Assembly: GCA_965219915.1 (NCBI GenBank)
Contig: OZ244794.1
Coordinates: 124,001-188,000 of the forward strand
Direction of reading: 5' to 3'
Source: Bin80 sp965219915
Lineage (GTDB): Bacteria; Bacteroidota; Rhodothermia; Rhodothermales; Bin80
Length of the DNA: 64,000 bases
Shown: positions 34,866-43,366 of the stretch, piece after piece
How positions within the stretch are numbered: position 1 is the stretch's first letter
Layout: every line of letters begins with the position of its first letter
Notes under the pieces: generated by a model
Told to the model about the DNA's origin: nothing
Seen by the model: only the letters and a program-made list of their open reading frames with translations
The model's database searches: none
Made by a program: the position numbers and the translations under genes

Positions 34866-36140
34866 ATGGATGATCGAATTGTAGTCGGAATGGACATAGG
34901 CACCACAAAGGTATGTGCTGTTGTGGCCGAGTCTGACGAAATGGGAAAGATCAATGTACTTGGTATTGGTACAACTGAATCAGAAGGCCTGAACAGGGGG
35001 GTGGTCGTAAATATTGACAAAACTGTTGCATCTATCCAGAAAGCTGTTAGAGCGGCAGAACGGGCAGCAGACGTAGAGGTCCAAAGCGTAATTGCAGGCA
35101 TCGCGGGGGATCATATCCAGAGCTTCCAGAGCCGGGGAGTCATAACGATAGCCAGTCGTGAGCGCGAGATTTCAGCGAAGGATGTAAAGCGGCTGATCGA
35201 GGATACAACGCATGTAGCCATGCCTCCCGACAGGGAAATCCTCCACATCATACCTCAAGAGTTTATCGTTGATGACCAGGATGGTGTGCTAGATCCGGTG
35301 GGTATGAACGGTGTGCGTCTTCAAGCAAATGTGCACATCATTACGGGTTTGGTCTCCGCAGCCAAAAATATATACAGATGTATCGAAAAGGCGGGGTATC
35401 AAGTTGAGGATGTAGTGCTTGAACCCTTGGCCAGCTCATTCAGCGTCCTGCATCACGATGAAAAGGAGGTGGGGGTGGTCCTGATTGACATTGGGGGAGG
35501 TACCACAGATGTTGCGGTTTTTGAAGATCACACGATCCGGCATACGGCGGTAATTGCTGTTGCGGGCAATCATGTGACTGAAGATATACGGAAAGGACTG
35601 GGGGTTATGCGTAACCAGGCGGAGCAACTGAAGCGCCAGTTCGGCTGCGCACTGATAGATCTCACAGAGGATGGGGAGCGGATCCGCATGCCAGGATTAG
35701 GGGGACGGCAGGAAAAAGAGATCAGCACCAGCGCACTGGCCCAGATCATTCAACCCAGACTAGAAGAAATTCTGGAGATCACTGCAATCGAGATACGACG
35801 CAGTGGCTACGGGAAATATCTCTCCGCGGGTGCCGTGCTGACTGGTGGAGGGTCAATGATTCGAGGAACCAGAGAGTTGGCAAACGAGATTCTGGGACTC
35901 GAAACGCGCGTTGGTTCTCCTAAAAAGCGTGGAGGCGGACTTTGGGAAGAGGTCTCAGACCCGAAGTATGCCACTGGCGTGGGGCTTGTACTGTACGGTC
36001 TTGATCCGAAAATGATGAAAACCGTAACCCAGGACGACGGGGCAAAACGCCTCTCCGGCGCTGCATCCTACAGTGGAAAGGGCAGCTCCTCCTGGGGACG
36101 GATCGTCGAACGCATGAAAGGTTGGTTCGATGAACTATAG
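34866..36140 (+). CDS. ftsA: Cell division protein FtsA
   Basis: The 424-residue product has the actin-fold phosphate loops GMDIGTTKVCAV (about 8-19) and IDIGGGTTDVAVF (about 208-220), the 1C subdomain, and the adenosine motif VLTGGGSMIRG near 322. The extreme C-terminus (MKGWFDEL) is an amphipathic membrane-targeting helix of the FtsA type. It anchors FtsZ to the membrane. The gene lies 21 bp after ftsQ and 50 bp before ftsZ. Confidence 0.95.
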   Translation: MDDRIVVGMDIGTTKVCAVVAESDEMGKINVLGIGTTESEGLNRGVVVNIDKTVASIQKAVRAAERAADVEVQSVIAGIAGDHIQSFQSRGVITIASREREISAKDVKRLIEDTTHVAMPPDREILHIIPQEFIVDDQDGVLDPVGMNGVRLQANVHIITGLVSAAKNIYRCIEKAGYQVEDVVLEPLASSFSVLHHDEKEVGVVLIDIGGGTTDVAVFEDHTIRHTAVIAVAGNHVTEDIRKGLGVMRNQAEQLKRQFGCALIDLTEDGERIRMPGLGGRQEKEISTSALAQIIQPRLEEILEITAIEIRRSGYGKYLSAGAVLTGGGSMIRGTRELANEILGLETRVGSPKKRGGGLWEEVSDPKYATGVGLVLYGLDPKMMKTVTQDDGAKRLSGAASYSGKGSSSWGRIVERMKGWFDEL

Positions 36141-36190
36141 GGCAATCAATCTGCAAGAGCAGAATCAATCAAAAACCTGAGGGTAACGCC

Positions 36191-37417
36191 ATGGAAACTC
36201 AACAAAAAAACCGGTTTACTTTTGACGCCGAATATAGCGGCATAGCAAAGATTTGCGTTGTTGGTGTGGGAGGAGGCGGAGGTAACGCTATTAACAGTAT
36301 GGTCAACGACGGATTGGAGTCTGTTGAATTCATGGCTGTGAACACGGATGCTCAGGACCTGAACAACAGTCTTGCAACGCACAAGGTTCAGGCAGGTCGA
36401 AAACTAACTAAGGGCCTGGGAGCTGGAGCGCGACCAGAATTAGGACTTCAGGCGATGCTGGAATGTCAGGAAGAGCTCGAGGCGGCACTGCACGGGTTTG
36501 ATATGGTTTTTGTTACGGCTGGTATGGGTGGAGGAACGGGCACAGGGGGGGTCGGGGTTGTAGCCGACGTCGCAAGGCGAATGGGTGCATTGGTTGTGGC
36601 TATCGTCACCAAGCCGTTTGAGTTCGAGAACCGTAAACGTATGAAGTCTGCCATACAGGGCATTGAGCAGCTGAGACCGTGTGTAGATACACTCATCGTC
36701 ATCCCCAACGAGAGGCTGTTGGATATTTCGGATGATGATACTGACCTTGCCGAGGCATTCAAACGCGCAGACGACGTACTGTCCAATGCTACCCGGAGTA
36801 TAAGCGATTTGATTACTAAGACCGGCCTGATTAACCTGGACTTTGCAGATGTGCGCACAACAATAGAGGATAGCGGAACATCAATCATGGGAGTGGCCAC
36901 AGGTGATTTGGAAGCGGGTGCAGCCACTGTTGCCCTTGAGGCAATTTCCAGTCCACTCATGGACGGTATGTCCATTGCGGGAGCACGGAACGTCCTGGTC
37001 AACATCACCGCTGACTCAGTGCCGATCAAGGAGGTGAATTCCGCTATGGCAGTTATCGGGGAGGAAGCTGGAGCGGAAGCCGAAATTATCACGGGCGTGG
37101 TTGTTGACAGCGAGATGAAGAATTCTGTACGAATTACCGTGATTGCGACAGGTCTTGGGCATGCCAGTAAAGTCAAGGAGGAGCAGCGAAGCAGACCCCT
37201 TCTAGACGAAAAGGTATTCGGATACAAAGGAGAACAGAACCTCAAGACGTTGGATACGCCAGCATGGGAACGTCGTGGACTTACTGAGCCCCGCAAGAGA
37301 AATTCAGGAGAAGAGTCGAAGGTTTTGTACTTGGACGAAGATAATGCGTCGAACAAATCCGAGGAGCGAAAACCCTCGGAAGATACCCCGGCATTCCTAC
37401 GGAAAATGATGGACTAG
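36191..37417 (+). CDS. ftsZ: Cell division GTPase FtsZ
   Basis: The 408-residue product has the tubulin signature with G113-G-G-T-G-T-G119, the N-terminal GVGGGGGNAINSM loop, the T7 loop NLDFADVRTTI, and a variable linker (about 335-395) ending in the conserved tail DTPAFLRKMMD that binds FtsA and other partners. A GAGGG box 8 nt upstream supports the start. It polymerises into the Z ring at mid-cell. It is the last dcw gene. Confidence 0.97.
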   Translation: METQQKNRFTFDAEYSGIAKICVVGVGGGGGNAINSMVNDGLESVEFMAVNTDAQDLNNSLATHKVQAGRKLTKGLGAGARPELGLQAMLECQEELEAALHGFDMVFVTAGMGGGTGTGGVGVVADVARRMGALVVAIVTKPFEFENRKRMKSAIQGIEQLRPCVDTLIVIPNERLLDISDDDTDLAEAFKRADDVLSNATRSISDLITKTGLINLDFADVRTTIEDSGTSIMGVATGDLEAGAATVALEAISSPLMDGMSIAGARNVLVNITADSVPIKEVNSAMAVIGEEAGAEAEIITGVVVDSEMKNSVRITVIATGLGHASKVKEEQRSRPLLDEKVFGYKGEQNLKTLDTPAWERRGLTEPRKRNSGEESKVLYLDEDNASNKSEERKPSEDTPAFLRKMMD

Positions 37418-37492
37418 AGAACAACCTGACGCCGCTTATGGTACAATCGCTTTGTATATTGCAGTTTCCAGATTCAAACACGCTAAAAATCA

Positions 37493-37747
37493 ATGCCCCA
37501 GCACGCTTCAGCAGTCAAGCGGGTGCGCCAGAATGCTGCGCGCCGACTTCGCAATCGCGAACATCGAAGCCGTATGCGAACAATGGTTAAGAAGATTATG
37601 CAATCGGATGATGCTTCTACTGCACAGTCTCTCTACCCTGAAACACAGGCGTACCTAGACCGATTGGCTACGAAAGGCATCATCCACCCTAATAAATCTG
37701 CCCGCTACAAGGTTCAAATCCTGCGGCACATGGACAAGATCAACTAG
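37493..37747 (+). CDS. rpsT: 30S ribosomal protein S20
   Basis: The 84-residue basic protein has the S20 layout: an N-terminal Arg/Lys-rich helix (SAVKRVRQNAARRLRNREHRS), a central helix (MRTMVKKIMQ), and the C-terminal helix with GIIHPNKSARYKVQI (the conserved HkN-x-A-x-R-K-S/K-x-x-L region). It binds 16S rRNA early in 30S assembly. TACAAT at 37442-37447 could be its -10. It lies 75 bp after ftsZ. Confidence 0.93.
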   Translation: MPQHASAVKRVRQNAARRLRNREHRSRMRTMVKKIMQSDDASTAQSLYPETQAYLDRLATKGIIHPNKSARYKVQILRHMDKIN

Positions 37748-37797
37748 TCGTTCTAGCCAGAACGAACAGGCATACAACAACTATAGAATATGACCTC

Positions 37798-39351
37798 ATG
37801 GCAAACTTAATACGATTTTCGACAACGATGCTCAGGCTTGTGTCACTTGCCCTGATTCTCGTGATCGTGCCTGGCACATTCGCGCAGGAGTTTGCAAAAA
37901 AACTCCGCCCGGAGGGCACAATGTTCGTAAAACCCCGCGTAGGATTCTCGGGATATTTTGGAGATAACGAACAGTCGCCGTTTAACTTCAATGGCGACGC
38001 TTTCGATGCGGGCACGCCCTGGAATTTTGGACTTGAGTTAGGTTATCAATTGAGCGTCCCATTTGGAATCAGCCTGGCTTACGTCGCGGGAGATTATCCT
38101 GTGATCACGCAGTTTCCGGCACGTGTAAAAGATATTTCCGGTGTGGAAAATGATAGTTCACTCCGGAGTTCTATTCAGGCTATTGGGCGTTACACGTTCG
38201 CTGAGGCTACGACGCGCAATGCCCTATATCTCAACTTCGGGCTTTCGTATTCTTTCGGGACCGTAACGCAGGAGGTACCGCCGTACACGACCGAGGAGAG
38301 TGGAAGTGGTTTTGGACCGCTTGTTGGTTTGGGGATGGACTTTGCCATTAACCCACGTAGCTCATTTTTCGCGGAGCTCAATGCTGGTATTCACTTCGGT
38401 GATGAGGGCCTTGATGGCACGGCTGAACACGGATTCGGCGGAACTGACATCCTGACTGGGCTGGGAGCGGGGCTCAAGGTAAACTTCACAAAAGCGATTA
38501 CTCCACCTGAGGTTGGTGCACTGACCTGTCCTACAGGAAACGTGGTCACCGACACACAAGTCAATTTTTCTGCGGTCACCAATGCCGAGGTTGCTACGCA
38601 GCCAATTGAATTACGCTGGGACTTTGGTGACGGTGCGACTGCCATGGGCGATTCCGGCTCTCACACGTACACGGAGGCGGGAACTTACGAGGTAATGTTC
38701 ACCGCGACCAATGAGGGAGGAACGGCAACCATGGGTTGCACGGTTACCGTAATTGCCCCGCCCGAGATACTCACACTGACATCTGACAAGGAGACGGTCA
38801 GCATTTGCGATGCGGATCCGAGCGTTACATTCACTGCTAACGCAGTTGGGTCGGATCCACTAAGCTACACCTGGGACTTTGGTGATGGTCAAAGCAGTTC
38901 AGCAGTTGGCCCATCGCATACTTATGACCAGCCTGGCTCATATACCGTAACCCTTACGTTGACCAATGAGGCGGGCAGCGACAGTCGTACTACTGTCGTG
39001 AATGTGAACGAGGAGAACTGTTTCGACTGCGATATTTCGGAAATGAATACAGTCTTCTTTGATCGTAATTCGTCTGTACTCACGGATGCTGGCCGCAATC
39101 AATTGTCAGAGAACCTGGAGATCCTTCAGAATTGTGACTTCAATGTTCGTATTGAAGGCTATTCTTCGCGCGACGAGCGGAATTCCCAAGGATTGAGTGA
39201 AGACCGTGCGCTGTCGGTCAAGCAATACTACATTGACAACGGCATAGACGAAGCCCGTCTGTCCGACATTGGTATGGGGGCCGGTGGGCAGACCACCAAA
39301 AAAGAATCTGCAAGCCTGTTCCGACGGGTAGATACGATCCCGCTTAACTAA
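37798..39351 (+). CDS. OmpA-family outer-membrane protein with two PKD domains
   Basis: The 517-residue product has a signal peptide ending near residue 30 (GTFAQ), a beta-barrel-like region (about 35-235, alternating aromatic/glycine strands such as NFGLELGYQL), two PKD domains (each with WDFGDG; about 243-320 and 325-402), and a C-terminal OmpA/peptidoglycan-binding domain (VFFDRNSSVLTDAG onward). This arrangement tethers the outer membrane to the wall. A strong terminator follows 24 bp later. Confidence 0.85.
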   Translation: MANLIRFSTTMLRLVSLALILVIVPGTFAQEFAKKLRPEGTMFVKPRVGFSGYFGDNEQSPFNFNGDAFDAGTPWNFGLELGYQLSVPFGISLAYVAGDYPVITQFPARVKDISGVENDSSLRSSIQAIGRYTFAEATTRNALYLNFGLSYSFGTVTQEVPPYTTEESGSGFGPLVGLGMDFAINPRSSFFAELNAGIHFGDEGLDGTAEHGFGGTDILTGLGAGLKVNFTKAITPPEVGALTCPTGNVVTDTQVNFSAVTNAEVATQPIELRWDFGDGATAMGDSGSHTYTEAGTYEVMFTATNEGGTATMGCTVTVIAPPEILTLTSDKETVSICDADPSVTFTANAVGSDPLSYTWDFGDGQSSSAVGPSHTYDQPGSYTVTLTLTNEAGSDSRTTVVNVNEENCFDCDISEMNTVFFDRNSSVLTDAGRNQLSENLEILQNCDFNVRIEGYSSRDERNSQGLSEDRALSVKQYYIDNGIDEARLSDIGMGAGGQTTKKESASLFRRVDTIPLN

Positions 39352-39374
39352 CGCCTGCATACCGACGAAATGCG

Positions 39375-39413
39375 AAGCGCCCCGGCACAATGTGCCGGGG
39401 CGCTTTTGTTTTT
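39375..39413 (+). terminator. Rho-independent terminator after the OmpA/PKD gene
   Basis: A perfect 12-bp GC-rich stem (GCGCCCCGGCAC at 39377-39388 and its complement at 39392-39403) with a 3-nt AAT loop, flanked by AA/TT, is followed by TTTTGTTTTT. The hairpin and T-run suit plus-strand transcription ending here. Confidence 0.93.
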
Positions 39414-39569
39414 GGTCTTGCCTGAGTTGTTGTGAATGGGGGTCTAAGCCACTACGCCGGGGGCTTTACTCCTCAGGTTGGTGCTTCGGACCTGTGTAAG
39501 CCATGGCCCTCACGCCCACTCGACTCGACGAAAATAAGTATTTTCTGGCAGGCACCACTCACATTCCAC

Positions 39570-40553
39570 ATGCCTGGGTTTGACGAAAATCAACAGTCCG
39601 CACTCGCAAAGCGCCTAAAAAAGGAAGCGGCCCGGTTAGGGTTTGATGCGTGCGGAATTGCGGAAGCCCAACGACTGGATGAAGAAGCAGATCGATTAGA
39701 ATCCTGGCTTGCAAAGGGGCTACACGCGTCCATGACTTACATGGCACGGAATTTTGAGAAACGTGTAGATCCTAGAAAACTTGTCCCCGGTGCCAAACGC
39801 GTAATCAGTGTACTTTGCAGTTACTGGCATGAAGCTGAGCATGCGGAAAAAGCTGGAAAGATCAGTCGTTATGCGTGGGGAGATGATTATCACCAAGTGA
39901 TGAAAGGACGACTCTATGAATTGTATGCGTGGCTGGAGAATGAGGTAAAATCGTTGTCTGGCCGGGCTTTCGTTGACTCGGCCCCGGTAATGGATAAGGT
40001 ATGGGCACAGCGTGCCGGGCTGGGATGGATTGCCAAACACACCAACCTGATCAATCCCCAAATAGGCTCCTGGTTTTTTGTTGGGTCTTTGATTGTTGAT
40101 GTACCATTAGCTTGTGATGATCCCTTCATCCATGATCACTGCGGATCATGCACCCGGTGCATTGATGCGTGTCCCACAGACGCCATCTATCAGCCCTATG
40201 CGGTAGATTCAAACCGCTGTATTTCTTACTGGACGATAGAAAACAGGGGGGATTCCTTTCCGGAGGACATTGTATTAGGACAGGAGGACTGGATTTTCGG
40301 TTGTGACATATGCCAGGATGTATGTCCCTGGAACAAGTTCAGTTACTCAACCAGGGAGCCCCGATTTCTGCCCCGCGAGGGTGTCCGAGATACTCCACTT
40401 GAAGAGTGGGAGGAACTGGATCTGGAGGCTTTTCGAAAACGGTTCAAGGGAAGCGCAGTCAAGCGGGCGAAGTATGAAGGCTTCATGCGTAATGTACGCG
40501 CAGCAAAGCGATCCCGATCACTCCGTGACAGGCCTCCGGTGGTTTCGTCCTAG
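39570..40553 (+). CDS. queG: Epoxyqueuosine reductase QueG
   Basis: Started at MPGFDENQQ the product is 327 residues; the frame is open 46 codons upstream, but those read as the untranslated leader. It binds two 4Fe-4S clusters through Cys191, Cys194, Cys197 and Cys201 and the second set Cys245, Cys248 and Cys252, both in CxxCxxxCP-like contexts, with an N-terminal cobalamin-binding domain (VDSAPVMDK). It reduces epoxyqueuosine to queuosine in tRNA anticodons. Like NrdJ it needs a B12 cofactor. Confidence 0.93.
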   Translation: MPGFDENQQSALAKRLKKEAARLGFDACGIAEAQRLDEEADRLESWLAKGLHASMTYMARNFEKRVDPRKLVPGAKRVISVLCSYWHEAEHAEKAGKISRYAWGDDYHQVMKGRLYELYAWLENEVKSLSGRAFVDSAPVMDKVWAQRAGLGWIAKHTNLINPQIGSWFFVGSLIVDVPLACDDPFIHDHCGSCTRCIDACPTDAIYQPYAVDSNRCISYWTIENRGDSFPEDIVLGQEDWIFGCDICQDVCPWNKFSYSTREPRFLPREGVRDTPLEEWEELDLEAFRKRFKGSAVKRAKYEGFMRNVRAAKRSRSLRDRPPVVSS

Positions 40554-40637
40554 TCCTCAAGCGTCAGCTTTGAAAGGAGAATCTCGCGCGAACATGGTTT
40601 AACCTCGGGCAAAACCAGTCCAACATGCGCCCGCTGG

Positions 40638-42146
40638 TTAATCCGGACGCATGAGCGGAAACAGGATTACGTCACGGACGCTTCGCTGGTTAGTCATCAG
40701 CATGGCGAGACGATCAATTCCCACGCCCAACCCGGCATTGGGCGGCATACCGTATTCAAGTGCACGCAAATAGTCATGATCCATCTGCATCGCCTCAAAA
40801 TCTCCTCCCTTGCGAAGACGCACTTGATCCTCAAACCGTGCACGCTGATCATCCGGATCGTTAAGCTCACTGAATGCATTGCACAACTCCTTGCCCCCTG
40901 CGAACACTTCAAAACGCTCAACTAGCCCGTCTTTGCTGCGATGTCGTTTAGCTAGCGGACTAAGTTCAAGCGGATAGTCTGTGATGAAAGTAGGCTGGAT
41001 CAAATGAGGTTCGACTGAGGAACCGAAAATCTCATCCAGCAGCTTACCTTTGCCCATAGAGGTTGAGGTCTCTATATCCAGAGATTGGGCTACTTGGAGA
41101 AGGACCCCCCGGTCTTTCCCGTACAGATCATAGCCCGTATGTTGCGCTATCGATTCAAAAAAGGGGATCCGGGGCCATGGTCGCTCAAACGAAATCACCC
41201 CTTCACCATGCTGCACGCTGGGTTGACCATGAAGTATACGAGTGACAGACTCTAGCATCTCCTCAACTAGGTCCTGCATCCAGACATAGTCCTTGAAAGC
41301 CACATAGAGCTCCAGCATAGTGAACTCAGGGTTGTGGAAACGACTCAGACCCTCATTCCGAAAATCTTTGGCAATCTCATACACGCCGTCAAAACCACCG
41401 GCGATGCATCTTTTCAGGTACAGTTCATCGGCAATGCGCATGTAAAGGGGCATATCTAGCGCATTATGGTGCGTCTTGAACGGCCGCGCAGACGCTCCGC
41501 CATAAACCGGTTGAAGAACGGGAGTCTCCACCTCAATGAATCCCTTGCCATCCAAAAATTTCCGGAGAGCTGTTACCATTCTGGCACGCTGCACAAAAAC
41601 TTTACGCACGTGTGGGTTAATGACTAGGTCCACATAGCGCTGCCGGTAGCGAAATTCCTTCTCGGTGACCTCATTGAAGACAAGGCCCTCCTGTTCCTTG
41701 ATAATTGGAAGGGGGCGTAGGGCTTTGGCAAGGAGCTCCAGCTTTGAAACGTGAACCGTGATCTCGCCCATGCGCGTACGAAAGACCTTCCCCTCAATGC
41801 CGACGATATCACCAATATCGATATGGCGCTTGAAGACTTTGTTATAGAATCCTTCTGGCAGGTCGTCCCTGCGAACATATGCCTGCATACGCCCCGTTGC
41901 ATCCTGAAAATCGAAAAAGGATGCTTTTCCCATGATCCGCCGACTCATCAGTCGGCCTGCCATGGAAACTGATTCCTGGGGAGCCTCTTCGTCAAATTCA
42001 TCCAGTACGGGAACCACATGATCAGTGACGGGCCATGCGTATGGGTATGGATTGACCCCCAGAGCTTCTAACGCCTCTCTGGATTTCCGGCGTATCTGCT
42101 CCTGATCTGTAAGTTGGCGCCCGGAAGATGAGGTGCTATTTTGCAT
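40638..42146 (-). CDS. lysS: Lysyl-tRNA synthetase, class II
   Basis: The 502-residue product has the N-terminal OB fold that binds the anticodon (about 60-160) and the class II catalytic core: motif 1 (GFIEVETPVLQP), motif 2 (FRNEGLSRFHNPEFTMLE) and motif 3 (GLGVGIDRLAM). The end YPFPLMRPD-like segment is typical. It charges tRNA-Lys. Its start lies within the last codons of the cyclophilin gene (11-bp overlap), making a three-gene minus-strand operon. Confidence 0.95.
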   Translation of the reverse strand: MQNSTSSSGRQLTDQEQIRRKSREALEALGVNPYPYAWPVTDHVVPVLDEFDEEAPQESVSMAGRLMSRRIMGKASFFDFQDATGRMQAYVRRDDLPEGFYNKVFKRHIDIGDIVGIEGKVFRTRMGEITVHVSKLELLAKALRPLPIIKEQEGLVFNEVTEKEFRYRQRYVDLVINPHVRKVFVQRARMVTALRKFLDGKGFIEVETPVLQPVYGGASARPFKTHHNALDMPLYMRIADELYLKRCIAGGFDGVYEIAKDFRNEGLSRFHNPEFTMLELYVAFKDYVWMQDLVEEMLESVTRILHGQPSVQHGEGVISFERPWPRIPFFESIAQHTGYDLYGKDRGVLLQVAQSLDIETSTSMGKGKLLDEIFGSSVEPHLIQPTFITDYPLELSPLAKRHRSKDGLVERFEVFAGGKELCNAFSELNDPDDQRARFEDQVRLRKGGDFEAMQMDHDYLRALEYGMPPNAGLGVGIDRLAMLMTNQRSVRDVILFPLMRPD

Positions 42147-42879
42147 AGTCTGTTAGTGGACGGACCTCCATGGTGATGTCTAACATGGGTCTGTCACCGT
42201 TAGGGCTTCCGCGTTGACCAGCTCTGGCGGGAGTTAGTACCCGCGTGATCCGATCCAGTACATCATAGCCCTCAACCAGTTCACCAAAAACAGTGTACAT
42301 CCCGTCCAGCATTGGCGCACCGCCCTCGGTTGTATAGGTGGCTCTTGCCTCACCTGAGTATTCAAATGTAGAGTCAGGAATCGATTGCCGCAATCGATTC
42401 TGTACCTGATCCAGGAATTCTCCTGGATAAATACTCCCATGCACGATATAAAACTGACTGCCGTTGGACTCCCTGTCGGGATTCATATTGTCGCCTGCCC
42501 GTGCCGTAGCGAGTGCCCCGCGTTTGTGGTAGCGTCCGGGGACTATTTCGGCAGGAATGGTGTAACCAGGATCTCCCATCCCGTCATTGTTTGGATTATC
42601 GTCCTTTGAGTTCGGGTCTCCACCCTGAATCATGAATCCACCGATCACACGATGAAAGGTAGTACCGTCAAAAAAACCCTCGCCCGCGAGTCTTTTGAAG
42701 TTATCTCTGTGGACCGGTGTGTCATCGTAGAGTTCAATGATCATCGCTCCCATGGGAGTGGATATCTCGAAAAAATTTGTTGCCGACAGGCCGGAGTTGG
42801 CCTTCCTTGCGCATCCACTGGTAGTCATCACGGTTATCAGTAACAGGGTGAGGCAGAAAAACAGTTCAACGGGTCTCAT
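42136..42879 (-). CDS. Cyclophilin-type peptidyl-prolyl isomerase, lipoprotein
   Basis: The 247-residue product has a signal peptide with lipobox TSGC (Cys23), then a cyclophilin domain from about residue 36. The catalytic and substrate-binding residues are visible in FHRVIGGFMIQGGDP (Arg, Phe, Met, Gln) and SQFYIVHG. The domain ends in FGELVEGYDVLD. It speeds proline isomerisation of exported proteins in the periplasm. The start overlaps the upstream hypothetical gene by 4 bp; the end overlaps lysS by 11 bp. Confidence 0.9.
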   Translation of the reverse strand: MRPVELFFCLTLLLITVMTTSGCARKANSGLSATNFFEISTPMGAMIIELYDDTPVHRDNFKRLAGEGFFDGTTFHRVIGGFMIQGGDPNSKDDNPNNDGMGDPGYTIPAEIVPGRYHKRGALATARAGDNMNPDRESNGSQFYIVHGSIYPGEFLDQVQNRLRQSIPDSTFEYSGEARATYTTEGGAPMLDGMYTVFGELVEGYDVLDRITRVLTPARAGQRGSPNGDRPMLDITMEVRPLTDYAK

Positions 42880-43277
42880 GGGTTCAAGTAACGGTCAAAA
42901 TAGCTGAGAATACCTGCACGCAGCAGTAACTCTTGTTGAGAAGAACTCAGGTTGTCGGGGAAGTCTTCATGGGGTTCCCAGATCCAGTAGCCATCTGTTT
43001 CCTGGCCGATTCGCTCAAAGCACCCAAGACTTTCCAATACGCTGTATGTCCCCTCATTGATAATACGCTGTTTAGAAGCTTTATCCAAGTCTGGTGCGAA
43101 CTCCTGGCGCAATTCCTGTAAGCCGACTAGGAATAGAACCCCTTCAAGGTCATCCCCACAGCCAAGCGCCTTGTCAAGCCAAGCTTTTAGGGCGGGCCAT
43201 TTTCGGTCCACAGCCTCCCGATCTGGTTCGAAAATATTTACCACAGGCACATACAATCCAGATGCCCCCGCCAACAA
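42876..43277 (-). CDS. Conserved small protein of unknown function
   Basis: This 133-residue cytoplasmic protein has no signal or membrane segment. The N-terminal half has D-R-E-A-V-x-x-K-W-P then a Leu-rich segment (VLFLVGLQELRQEF), and the C-terminal half ends in tryptophan-rich WIWEPHEDFP. I recall similar small proteins near lysS in Bacteroidota, but I know no function. It is the first gene of the operon with the cyclophilin and lysS, divergent from the choice-of-anchor B gene 90 bp away. Confidence 0.7.
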   Translation of the reverse strand: MLAGASGLYVPVVNIFEPDREAVDRKWPALKAWLDKALGCGDDLEGVLFLVGLQELRQEFAPDLDKASKQRIINEGTYSVLESLGCFERIGQETDGYWIWEPHEDFPDNLSSSQQELLLRAGILSYFDRYLNP

Positions 43278-43331
43278 CGGGAGACAATCCTTGTTCCTGT
43301 TTTCGTGCCCGAATGTGTGCAGAATGTGCAG

Positions 43332-43339
43332 TATATTTG
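43332..43339 (+). promoter_or_regulatory. Possible -7 box TAnnTTTG
   Basis: TATATTTG matches the Bacteroidota -7 consensus TAnnTTTG and lies 28 bp before the choice-of-anchor B start. I do not see a clear -33 TTTG at the expected distance, so this is tentative. The 89-bp interval must also serve the divergent minus-strand operon. Confidence 0.3.
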
Positions 43340-43366
43340 GTATTCTGGGAAAAACCGACTAAATCA

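Noticed and set aside
36466..37356. 296-codon frame antisense to ftsZ
   Set aside because: A shadow of the strongly conserved ftsZ reading frame; Ser/Thr/Pro-rich, no family.
37748..37765. Hairpin TCGTTCT/AGAACGA just after rpsT
   Set aside because: No T-run follows, so a terminator is not supported.
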